A DNA stretch of 8,051 bases from an uncultured Desulfomonile sp. (GTDB lineage Bacteria > Desulfobacterota > Desulfomonilia > Desulfomonilales > Desulfomonilaceae), in contig CAIXMD010000526.1 of the NCBI GenBank assembly GCA_903920415.1, positions 1-8,051 on the forward strand, given 5' to 3'. The notes beneath the pieces are model-generated. The model did no database searches. It worked only from the letters and a program-made list of their open reading frames with translations, and was not told the origin of the DNA. A program made the position numbers and the translations under genes. Below are positions 1 to 5,139 of this stretch, piece by piece (position 1 is the stretch's first letter; each line of letters begins with the position of its first letter).

Positions 1-171
1 ATATCCGAGTTCAGCAAGGAAAAGAGCGTTAGCCCCTAAGCCGCACGCAACATCAAGCGCTCTCCCGGAGTTTAGCAAGTCCACGTGGTGAACAAGCAAT
101 TCATCCGGAGCAGGGAAGGGTTCCTCTTGGTGGGTGAAGCGGCTGTCCCACTTTTCACGGTCACTCTTCAA
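1..171 (-). CDS. SAM-dependent methyltransferase, N-terminal fragment cut by window edge
   Basis: The minus strand reads without a stop from the edge back to a TTG start at 171, giving 57 residues. The start is well fixed: an in-frame TAA lies seven codons upstream, no other start codon lies between, and GGGGAG sits five bases before the TTG. The protein opens MKSDREKWDSRF and reaches the sequence ALDVACGLGANALFLAELGY at about residues 38-57. That is the glycine-rich motif I (hDhxCGxG) of class I Rossmann-fold methyltransferases, which binds S-adenosylmethionine; the KWDxRF opening is common in small members of this group. The substrate cannot be told because the acceptor-binding part lies outside the window. 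It follows the ferritin and rubrerythrin-like genes on the same strand after a 95-bp gap, so it may be the third gene of that unit or have its own promoter. Confidence 0.72.
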   Translation of the reverse strand, partial: MKSDREKWDSRFTHQEEPFPAPDELLVHHVDLLNSGRALDVACGLGANALFLAELGY

Positions 172-266
172 GTTCGCTCCCCAAAGCCTTTACCTAAGGC
201 ATTGAGTAATTGTGCATTACCCTACCCAATTCCCGCCATCCTCAACTTGCTACTCATGAATGGGAA

Positions 267-800
267 TTAAGCTCCATCCAGTGTGGAACGCTCCTTTTCG
301 CTAAACCAAGACTCCGGATCTTCAAGATAGAGTTTGACGTCCTGGAGAGCAGCGTAGTGGCTGCGTTCCTCTGCGATCATGCAAGTTATGAAATCTCTCT
401 CGAGATGATCGGTTGATTTTTCAAGCTGTTCCTCATAGAAATTTACGGCGCCTTGTTCCATCTCTAAACCTATTTTTAAGGCATCAAGATCGCCGCTTTC
501 CGATTTCACCTTAGAACCGAGCTTAAGCATTCTATCCCTGACGAGCTTCTGCAGGTCCTCATTTTCAACCTTGTGGGATTTCCACTGAGCAGACCAGGGC
601 TGACCCTTTTGGAGCGACTCGTAAATTTGCTTTACTCGTTTGATATGAATCCCTTCATCTGCCATCAGGTTACGGAACATTTCTTTTCCCAGTTCAGTGC
701 TGCATCTTGAGACAGCATCCTTGTAGAAATCTCTTCCTCTTTCTTCCTTTTCCAAGGCTAGGTTCAGCATTTTTAGGGAACTCTCGGACATCTCCGTCAT
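267..800 (-). CDS. Rubrerythrin-like ferritin-family diiron protein (no rubredoxin domain)
   Basis: This is a 177-residue, mostly helical protein of the ferritin-like/rubrerythrin superfamily. Two repeats of the diiron signature are visible: E20 in EERGRDFY followed by E49-G-I-H52, then E115 in EMEQGAVNFYEE followed by E145-R-S-H148. This gives a four-helix bundle with six plausible iron ligands. Family members in anaerobes reduce hydrogen peroxide or store and sense iron. The rubredoxin Cys4 domain of classical rubrerythrin is absent, so electrons would have to come from a separate donor. The ATG at 800 is preferred over upstream in-frame codons because GAGGAGG lies just before it and the residues upstream are unlike the family. 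The gene begins 16 bp after the ferritin stop codon, so the two are almost certainly co-transcribed. The exact activity, peroxidase or iron oxidation, is inferred. Confidence 0.85.
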   Translation of the reverse strand: MTEMSESSLKMLNLALEKEERGRDFYKDAVSRCSTELGKEMFRNLMADEGIHIKRVKQIYESLQKGQPWSAQWKSHKVENEDLQKLVRDRMLKLGSKVKSESGDLDALKIGLEMEQGAVNFYEEQLEKSTDHLERDFITCMIAEERSHYAALQDVKLYLEDPESWFSEKERSTLDGA

Positions 801-816
801 GGTAATCCTCCTCACA

Positions 817-1326
817 TTAAAGAACAATGGGCATAACGAATGTACGTGACGCCAGTTCACGATCGATCATGAACAATCCACTACCCTGGTCTCCAGCCAG
901 CTTCAACTGTTGGACCACACCGTCCGCAGATGCCTCCTCTTCAACCTGTTCGTTGACAAACCATTGAAGAAACGTGGCAGAAGCATGGTCTTTTTGCTCC
1001 GTGGTTAGATCAACCAGAGTGTTTATCAAACCTGTTACCTTCTGCTCATGGGTATAGGCATCCTGAAAGGCCTGGATGGGAGAATTCCATTTTGTCGGAG
1101 GCCCCTCAATTACCGACAGAATAACGTTTCCACCCCGATCGTTGATGAAATTATAGAACTTCATCGCATGAACAAGCTCTTCCTGTGCCTGACATCGCAT
1201 CCAGTTCGCAAAACCGTTCAGATTTACTGACAGAAAATAAGCAGACATCGACAAATAAAGGTAGGAAGAATAAATCTCCGCGTTGATTTGCTTGTTAAAG
1301 GCCTCTTGAATATTGTCGCTGATCAT
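817..1326 (-). CDS. ftn: Bacterial non-haem ferritin
   Basis: This 169-residue protein is the usual length for bacterial ferritin, the 24-subunit cytoplasmic shell that oxidises Fe(II) and stores the mineral core. The ferroxidase ligands fall at the same numbers as in E. coli FtnA: E17, E50 and H53 for site A, and E94, Q127 and E130 for site B. The third-site residues E49, E126 and E129 are also present, so the protein should be fully active. The motif QAQEELVHAMKFYNF (about 46-60) is typical. Start: the ATG at 1326 has GGAGAAGGTG upstream and gives the family N-terminus MISDNIQEAFNKQINAE. The reading frame stays open to 1377, but those codons look like leader. It is the first gene of a minus-strand pair with the rubrerythrin-like gene, and points away from the F0 operon. 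Together the pair suggests management of iron and oxygen exposure in an anaerobe. No clear Fur box was seen upstream. Confidence 0.93.
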   Translation of the reverse strand: MISDNIQEAFNKQINAEIYSSYLYLSMSAYFLSVNLNGFANWMRCQAQEELVHAMKFYNFINDRGGNVILSVIEGPPTKWNSPIQAFQDAYTHEQKVTGLINTLVDLTTEQKDHASATFLQWFVNEQVEEEASADGVVQQLKLAGDQGSGLFMIDRELASRTFVMPIVL

Positions 1327-1384
1327 GTGTCTCACCTTCTCCACGAAATAGTAAATTTTGGAACATAAACTGTGCATTGGTTAA

Positions 1385-1410
1385 TGTGTTGGCAAGCCCG
1401 CCTAAACACA
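1385..1410. promoter_or_regulatory. Imperfect dyad in the ftn upstream region (possible operator or leader hairpin)
   Basis: TGTGTTGGC at 1385-1393 is complementary to GCC...AACACA at 1400-1410, giving nine pairs with a two-base bulge (TA, 1403-1404) and a six-base centre. It lies about 60-85 bp before the ferritin start, where an operator or a structured leader would be expected. It does not match the Fur consensus. No convincing -35/-10 pair for ftn could be picked nearby, so whether it acts as DNA or RNA is open. Confidence 0.35.
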
Positions 1411-1524
1411 AGTCTCAAAAGTTTATTCATGCCGGGGTAGTTATTAGACCTACCATTGCTCAGCACATACGTCAACTCACCTTCGATACTGAAATTCTTT
1501 CTCGGACTGTCACTTGAAAAAAAC

Positions 1525-1552
1525 TTGACAGTAATCCCTATTTTCTGATAAC
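1525..1552 (+). promoter_or_regulatory. Sigma70-type promoter for the F0 ATP synthase operon
   Basis: A perfect -35 hexamer TTGACA (1525-1530) is followed after 16 bp by GATAAC (1547-1552; 4 of 6 matches to TATAAT). Transcription would start near 1559, only about 6 bases before the GTG and 15 before the ATG of the first gene. The operon message would thus be nearly leaderless, which fits the lack of any Shine-Dalgarno sequence there. The stretch between this promoter and ftn is the divergent control region. Confidence 0.6.
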
Positions 1553-1564
1553 TGATCTAGCTTC

Positions 1565-1801
1565 GTGAACAAGATGCAGACAACTTGGAGGCTCGTGGGC
1601 GATTCCCTTCAGTTGGGCGCATCTATTGCCTTTGCCATATTTATCGGAGCCGGTATCGGATACTGGCTTGATGGTAAATTCGGCACATTTCCATATATGA
1701 GTATAGTCTTCTTTTTTTTCGGGGTTGCGGCCGCAGGTCGTAACGTATGGATTGAGGTCCGGAAGCAGTTGCGCGCCGACAAGAACCGGGACCCAACATG
1801 A
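1565..1801 (+). CDS. atpZ: AtpZ/AtpI-family F0F1 ATPase accessory protein
   Basis: A 78-residue membrane protein with two helices at about 15-35 and 43-63. The signature GAGIGYWLDGKFGTFP (28-43), followed by a G-x4-G-R-N-V pattern at the end of helix 2, is typical of the ATPase gene 1 (AtpZ) family encoded at the head of ATP synthase operons. Members are thought to help assemble the c ring or to supply Mg2+/Ca2+ to the synthase; the role here is by family only. The start is GTG at 1565 or ATG at 1574 (75 residues). An in-frame TGA at 1553-1555 rules out anything earlier, and neither candidate has a Shine-Dalgarno sequence. The stop overlaps the next gene's start as ATGA (1798-1801), indicating translational coupling. 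Confidence 0.85.
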   Translation: MNKMQTTWRLVGDSLQLGASIAFAIFIGAGIGYWLDGKFGTFPYMSIVFFFFGVAAAGRNVWIEVRKQLRADKNRDPT

Positions 1802-2181
1802 ACTTCGGAAAAATCCATGGAATTTGGTTCCTTTTGTCTGGGATAGTGTACGTTCTTGGCCTGATTGTGTGCATCGTCTTAGCAACTCAGAATTTCACGC
1901 TGGGTTTTGGTTCCGGTGGAGCCCTTGTTCTCCTAAACACCTGGGCATCAGCCCGCAAGGTGAAAGGAGTAGAATTTATCAATAGGCCACGGGCCACAGC
2001 TTCATTACTTTTGGGATTTTACCTGAGACTGATCGTTGTTGGGTTATGTCTCTTTCTGTTGATAAAATTTTTACGAGTGGATCCACTAGGTCTGGTGACC
2101 GGCTTGTCGGTAGTTCCGGCCGGACTCATTGGAATGCTGATCATGATCTACGTCGCGAATAGACACCCTGAGGAGGTCTAA
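1798..2181 (+). CDS. atpI: ATP synthase subunit I (AtpI)
   Basis: A 127-residue integral membrane protein with four predicted helices, at about 9-29, 35-51, 68-92 and 97-119, the architecture of the ATP synthase subunit I family. R77 within helix 3 (FYLRLIV) and the cytoplasmic segment around SARKVKGVEF (51-60) fit the family. AtpI assists assembly of the c ring in some bacteria and is not part of the finished enzyme. The ribosome-binding site is poor (only GGGAC nearby) and the start codon overlaps the stop of atpZ, so translation probably depends on coupling. The stop is four bases before the atpB start. Position between atpZ and atpB supports the call more strongly than the sequence, which is weakly conserved in this family. 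Confidence 0.85.
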   Translation: MNFGKIHGIWFLLSGIVYVLGLIVCIVLATQNFTLGFGSGGALVLLNTWASARKVKGVEFINRPRATASLLLGFYLRLIVVGLCLFLLIKFLRVDPLGLVTGLSVVPAGLIGMLIMIYVANRHPEEV

Positions 2182-2184
2182 TCA

Positions 2185-2910
2185 ATGGCCGCAGCAGATA
2201 TTCATCCCCCTATGCTTACCGATGTAATCTCCAATCCGCTGTTCCACTCTATGGAGCATTTCTGGGACAAGTGGGGCGTTACTCACGGGGACCTGAACAA
2301 CGTCCTTAACACGTGGCTCGTCATGATCATTCTTATCGTTGCTTCGGTACTCGTCAAAAATAAGCTGGAGATGATACCGAGGGGATCTCAGAATTTCTGG
2401 GAGGTGGTGGTCTCAACCCTTGAGGATATCGTTGTGCAGACAATGGGTGAACACGGGCGCCATTATTTTCCACTCATAGCATCGCTGGCCCTTTTCATTC
2501 TCTCGTGTAACCTTATAGGTATAATCCCTTGGCTCCAGTCGTCCACGAACAATTTGAATACCACTCTGGCTTTAGCGCTTGTCGCCTTTGTGACGACCCA
2601 TTATGTCGGACTAAAGAGTCACGGAACTCATTATATCAAACACTTTATCGGGCCCGTTCCATGGCTGATTCCGTTAATGCTGCCGATCGAACTCATCGGC
2701 CATTTCAGCCGCATATTGTCCCTGAGCTTCCGGCTTTTCGGGAACATCATGGGAGAGGACCTTGCCATTGTGATCCTCACCCTGTTGGTTCCTTACCTGG
2801 TTCCGTTGCCGATGATGGTTTTGCAAGTGTTCACTTCTTTCATACAGACCCTCGTGTTCATTATGCTGACCATGATGTACATCGTGGGATCTCTTGAAGA
2901 GGCTCACTGA
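2185..2910 (+). CDS. atpB: ATP synthase F0 subunit a
   Basis: This 241-residue polytopic membrane protein forms the two ion half-channels of F0 and presses against the c ring. The family signature SFRLFGNIMGED (181-192) carries the essential arginine, R183, equivalent to E. coli R210. N187 and E191 match E. coli N214 and E219. Q221 in FIQTLVFIMLT matches E. coli Q252. Further family blocks are NLIGIIPW (109-116) and LPIELIGHFSR (166-176). Length is normal for the shorter bacterial form. AGGAGG lies eight bases before the ATG, overlapping the end of atpI. It works with the c subunit encoded next; no b, delta or F1 gene follows, so those must be elsewhere on the genome. Confidence 0.97.
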   Translation: MAAADIHPPMLTDVISNPLFHSMEHFWDKWGVTHGDLNNVLNTWLVMIILIVASVLVKNKLEMIPRGSQNFWEVVVSTLEDIVVQTMGEHGRHYFPLIASLALFILSCNLIGIIPWLQSSTNNLNTTLALALVAFVTTHYVGLKSHGTHYIKHFIGPVPWLIPLMLPIELIGHFSRILSLSFRLFGNIMGEDLAIVILTLLVPYLVPLPMMVLQVFTSFIQTLVFIMLTMMYIVGSLEEAH

Positions 2911-2937
2911 TAACAGAAAAAGGGAGGTTTTGAAAAC

Positions 2938-3282
2938 ATGAGGAGAGCATTTTCCGCTGGTCTGATGATGTTGGCTATTAGCTTATTTTCCGGAGTAGCC
3001 TTTGCTGCCGACCTGTCCCCTGCCGCTGCAGGCATCATTCAATGGACGGTCCTGGCTGCAGGCTTGGCCATCGGACTTGGCGCCATTGGGAGTGGTATCG
3101 GAATGGGAACTGCTATCGGAGGTGCGTGCGAAGGTACATCGAGAAACCCCGAAGCAGGTGGCCGGATTCTCACCACAATGATCATTGGTCTGGCCATGAT
3201 CGAGTCTCTGACCATTTACGCTCTGGTTGTTGCGCTGATCCTGCTGTTCGGTAACCCTTACGTGAGGTTTGTAGGCGTGTAA
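2938..3282 (+). CDS. atpE: ATP synthase F0 subunit c with N-terminal signal peptide
   Basis: The proteolipid that forms the rotor ring. The encoded protein is 114 residues, longer than the usual 75-90. The extra part is an N-terminal signal peptide: MRRAF, a hydrophobic core to about residue 20, and an AFA-A site near 23-24. Cleavage would leave about 91 residues. Helix 1 has the packed glycine pattern GAIGSGIGMG (48-57), the polar loop SRNPEA (68-73) contacts the central stalk, and helix 2 carries the ion-binding glutamate E89 in MIESLTIYAL. In sodium-type c subunits the position 33 residues before this glutamate is Gln; here it is M56, and the Thr after Glu-Ser is L91, so proton coupling is favoured. 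The ribosome-binding site is GGGAGG, eleven bases upstream. This is the last gene before the terminator. Confidence 0.96.
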   Translation: MRRAFSAGLMMLAISLFSGVAFAADLSPAAAGIIQWTVLAAGLAIGLGAIGSGIGMGTAIGGACEGTSRNPEAGGRILTTMIIGLAMIESLTIYALVVALILLFGNPYVRFVGV

Positions 3283-3313
3283 CCTACAGATTAATGTGAT
3301 TGAATAGGTCTTT

Positions 3314-3344
3314 GGGGTAGGTTTCAGCCTGCCCCTTGTTTTTT
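3314..3344 (+). terminator. Intrinsic terminator of the F0 operon
   Basis: GGGGTAGG (3314-3321) pairs with CCTGCCCC (3328-3335) over eight pairs, one of them G-U, around a six-base loop. The T-rich tract TTGTTTTTT follows at 3336-3344. It lies 31 bp after the atpE stop and closes the operon, so the absence of b-subunit and F1 genes is a real operon end. Confidence 0.88.
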
Positions 3345-3430
3345 GAGCCCCAGCCGGAAAGATCTCACTGACATCTTACCCTCAAGAAAATTTTTGATTT
3401 CCATAGCTTGCTTTTACAGATCTTAGCAAA

Positions 3431-3458
3431 TTGACTTTCCCCCGGAATCTGATAGCAT
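3431..3458 (+). promoter_or_regulatory. Candidate extended -10 promoter upstream of the membrane-protein gene
   Basis: TTGACT (3431-3436; 5 of 6) lies 16 bp before TAGCAT (3453-3458; 4 of 6), and TGA just upstream makes an extended -10 (TGnTAGCAT). Transcription would begin near 3465, giving a leader of about 190 bases before the ATG at 3655. The predicted start coincides with the outer edge of the fold described next, which is some support for both. Confidence 0.5.
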
Positions 3459-3464
3459 CGATAA

Positions 3465-3645
3465 CCGGACTTGGCAAAAGTCCCTCGTAGAAGACCTGCC
3501 GGTAGGTTCAAATTGCTATTTCAAATAGTTGTTTCCGGTCGTCAGTTAGGGCCTAACCCGGATCCAACATTCAATAAGCTTGGCCGGTAATCCCTTATAG
3601 ATTCTTCCGGAGCAACTTCCAGGTAGCTCAACGCCAAAGGTCGAA
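3465..3645 (+). ncRNA. Candidate structured 5' leader or small RNA
   Basis: Several inverted repeats occur in order. A closing stem joins GACTTGGC (3468-3475) to GCCAA...GTC (3633-3642), eight pairs with a two-base bulge. Inside it are ACCTG/TAGGT around CCGG (3494-3507), the 13-bp odd palindrome CTATTTCAAATAG (3516-3528), and the 13-bp odd palindrome GTTAGGGCCTAAC (3545-3557). The two palindromes have one-base centres, so as RNA they would open to slightly larger loops; as DNA they could bind dimeric proteins. No known riboswitch or 6S-like signature was recognised. The call rests on the pattern of complementarity and on its position directly behind a promoter. Confidence 0.35.
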
Positions 3646-3654
3646 AAGAAACTT

Positions 3655-4161
3655 ATGAAAAATCCAGAAAAGCCTCACTTAAAAGGAACAGGATATCAGC
3701 TTCTCCAAACACAGGGGGGAACTTCTGCAGCAAGTAATCGACCATCTAAACAGTCTTCACAGGATTATGATTTTAGCAGACTCTTTGCGGTTGGAGAAGA
3801 TGTCCGTGATAGCGCTGCTTCTCGTCCGGTAGTCGCCCCTGGCCAGGATCTTGGTAAATACCGAGATAGAGTAAGGGCAGGGAGAGTGAAACTCTGTGGA
3901 AGTTGCGGCGGAATCATGAAAAAATCGTCACGGACAGTTCTGTCCATACCGGCAGGTGTGAGCTTGATGGCTATCGGGGCTTTACTAATGGCTTTTTACG
4001 GCTACGCAACTAACTTCTACCAAGTCCCATGGTTTGTCAAATTTGTGCTGCCGGCTTCATATTATATCGGATCAATTTTTATGGCTTTCGGCGTATTGTT
4101 CTTTTTCATAAGGGAAAGAGTCTGGAAATGTGAGAGATGCGAGGAAATGAGTAAACGTTAG
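3655..4161 (+). CDS. Unrecognised two-helix membrane protein with split CxxC pairs
   Basis: I do not recognise this 168-residue protein. Residues 1-75 are polar and low-complexity (rich in S, Q, P, R) and probably disordered. A first cysteine pair, C81-G-S-C84-G-G, is followed by a basic stretch, a helix at about 97-117, a short loop with aromatic residues (YGYATNFYQVPWF), and a second helix at about 130-152. The tail carries a second pair, WKC159-E-R-C162-EE. With two membrane passes both pairs lie on the same face, and Lys/Arg next to the helices suggest this is the cytoplasm, so the four cysteines could form one zinc-ribbon-like site at the membrane surface. The ATG at 3655 has only a weak AAGG about 16 bases upstream. 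It stands alone between the F0 terminator and the rpsF promoter, with a long possibly structured leader. Confidence 0.75.
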   Translation: MKNPEKPHLKGTGYQLLQTQGGTSAASNRPSKQSSQDYDFSRLFAVGEDVRDSAASRPVVAPGQDLGKYRDRVRAGRVKLCGSCGGIMKKSSRTVLSIPAGVSLMAIGALLMAFYGYATNFYQVPWFVKFVLPASYYIGSIFMAFGVLFFFIRERVWKCERCEEMSKR

Positions 4162-4201
4162 TTGTTAATAATACTGGTAGAGGACTGAGAATTTTTCAGG
4201 C

Positions 4202-4245
4202 TTGAAATTTTTATAGTTGAAAAAGTAGACTCCATTATGTAATTT
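4202..4245 (+). promoter_or_regulatory. Candidate promoter(s) for the rpsF-rpsR-rplI-dnaB operon
   Basis: Two overlapping choices are visible in this AT-rich gap. One is TTGAAA (4202-4207), 18 bp, TAGACT (4226-4231). The other is TTGAAA (4217-4222), 17 bp, TAATTT (4240-4245). Either would start transcription at about 4238-4252, just ahead of the folded leader at 4257-4292. Which one is used cannot be told by eye. Confidence 0.45.
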
Positions 4246-4256
4246 AACTATTTTAA

Positions 4257-4292
4257 CTCCTTGCCCCCCTGGGGCTTGATACCCGAAAGGAG
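4257..4292 (+). promoter_or_regulatory. Probable S6:S18-binding autoregulatory leader that hides the rpsF ribosome-binding site
   Basis: CTCCTT (4257-4262) is exactly complementary to AAGGAG (4287-4292), which is the rpsF Shine-Dalgarno sequence five bases before the ATG. Stacked directly inside is a hairpin, GCCCC (4263-4267) with GGGGC (4271-4275). The 3' side then leaves an unpaired stretch 4276-4286 containing CCCGA. A stem, an inner hairpin and a 3' bulge with CCG is the layout known for the mRNA element bound by the S6:S18 dimer ahead of rpsF in many bacteria, where it mimics their 16S rRNA site and represses translation. The fold is seen directly; the binding is inferred from family knowledge and position. 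Confidence 0.68.
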
Positions 4293-4297
4293 AAACT

Positions 4298-4870
4298 ATG
4301 CGGCGCTACGAGTCTGTAGTCATTCTGGACCCCGAGATGCCGGATGACGAAATTCGAAATTTTAGCGAAAAATACAGTTCGCTAATTAAAACAAGCGGCG
4401 GAGAAATCATCAAGATCGAAGACTGGGGATTCAAAAGGCTTGCCTACAAGGTCAAGAAGCGAGACAGGGGGCGATATATCCTCTTTGATTTTGTTGGCCT
4501 CCCAGCCCTCATAAACGAGCTGGAAAGGCAGTTCAAGATCTCAGAGGATGTGATGAAATTCCTCAGTGTCAAAGTGGACGAGGAAGTAGATCTTGAGGCA
4601 TTCAAGGCTGCTGCTCAAAAAAAGGAAGCGGTACAGGAGGATCCAGTGGAAATCCTAGATGCGGCTGACGCCGTCACGCCTCTCGTCGCATCCTCCGATG
4701 AGACCGATCGCGAAACCATACCAGTAGAAACGGTGCCCGGAAATCTGGAAGCATTAAGTCCTGAGACGGCTGAAACTAGTCAATTAGGAACCCAGAACGA
4801 TAACCTTACGACGGAGTCCGGCGATATCGGGCCGTCTTCGGCCCTGGATGCTGAAAAGGAGGGACGATGA
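4298..4870 (+). CDS. rpsF: Small-subunit ribosomal protein S6 with long acidic C-terminal tail
   Basis: Residues 1 to about 108 are the S6 fold, which binds 16S rRNA as a partner of S18 on the platform of the 30S subunit. Typical blocks are MRRYESVVILDP (1-12), IEDWGFKRLAYKVKKRDRG (40-58), the strand RYILFDF, and ISEDVMKFLSVKV (81-93). The protein is 190 residues, while S6 is usually 95-140. The extra part, about 109-190, holds some 20 Asp/Glu against 3 Lys/Arg, no aromatic residue, and many S, T, P and A, so it is very probably disordered. Acidic S6 tails are known in other bacteria, and in E. coli S6 receives extra glutamates at its end; here the acidity is encoded. The start has AAGGAG five bases upstream. 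The stop overlaps the rpsR start as ATGA (4867-4870). Confidence 0.96.
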   Translation: MRRYESVVILDPEMPDDEIRNFSEKYSSLIKTSGGEIIKIEDWGFKRLAYKVKKRDRGRYILFDFVGLPALINELERQFKISEDVMKFLSVKVDEEVDLEAFKAAAQKKEAVQEDPVEILDAADAVTPLVASSDETDRETIPVETVPGNLEALSPETAETSQLGTQNDNLTTESGDIGPSSALDAEKEGR

Positions 4871-5115
4871 CTGTAAGTAGACCACCGAGAAGGAGACCTT
4901 TCCCTCGCAGCAAAGTTTGTCGTTTTTGCGCGGACTCATCCCTGAGAATGGACTACAAGGAACCGAACATATTGAGAGTGTTCATCACGGAAAGAGGGAA
5001 AATCATACCGAGAAGGATTTCCGGAAACTGTGCCAAGCATCAGAGACAATTGACAACGGCAATAAAGAGGGCCAGGAACATAGCCCTGCTTCCTTTCACG
5101 GTTCCAAAGCGATAA
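4867..5115 (+). CDS. rpsR: Small-subunit ribosomal protein S18, cysteine-containing (zinc-type) form
   Basis: An 82-residue basic protein with the S18 core MDYKEPNILRVFITERGKI (28-46), PRRISGNCAKHQRQLT (48-63) and AIKRARNIALLPF. It binds 16S rRNA together with S6, encoded just upstream. C18-R-F-C21 and C55-A-K-H58 make a CxxC...CxxH set, matching the metal-binding version of S18 found in part of the bacteria; other species have a version that lacks these cysteines. The ribosome-binding site AAGGAGGG is strong and lies inside the end of rpsF, and the overlapping start supports equal production of the S6:S18 pair. The next gene follows after 24 bp. Confidence 0.97.
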   Translation: MTVSRPPRRRPFPRSKVCRFCADSSLRMDYKEPNILRVFITERGKIIPRRISGNCAKHQRQLTTAIKRARNIALLPFTVPKR

Positions 5116-5139
5116 TTGAGGACCTCCTGGAGAAAAGAT

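Larger units (their letters stand above)
3345..3654. other. Long intergenic region without a gene, 310 bp
   Basis: No open frame with coding character was found here on either strand. The first part (3345-3430) is AT-rich and featureless. From 3431 it holds a candidate promoter and then a run of inverted repeats up to the next start codon, described separately. A short GGTTCAAAT stretch at 3505-3513 resembles a tRNA T-loop, but no tRNA can be folded around it. Confidence 0.6.

Noticed and set aside
186..200. Hairpin GCCTT/AAGGC just before the methyltransferase start as a terminator of the ferritin unit
   Set aside because: The stem is only five pairs, and on the minus strand it is followed by just three T before the ribosome-binding site of the next gene. 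Too weak to call.
1609..1885. Minus-strand open frames opposite atpZ and atpI
   Set aside because: They are antisense to well-supported genes, their translations are low-complexity or basic, and they resemble no family.
3494..3530. A tRNA gene, because GGTTCAAAT looks like a T-loop
   Set aside because: The flanking bases do not pair as a T-stem, and no acceptor, D or anticodon arm can be built around it.
5116..5139. TTG at 5116 as the rplI start, adding eight residues
   Set aside because: The ATG at 5140 has a better-placed GGAG and gives the standard L9 N-terminus; the extra residues are unlike the family.
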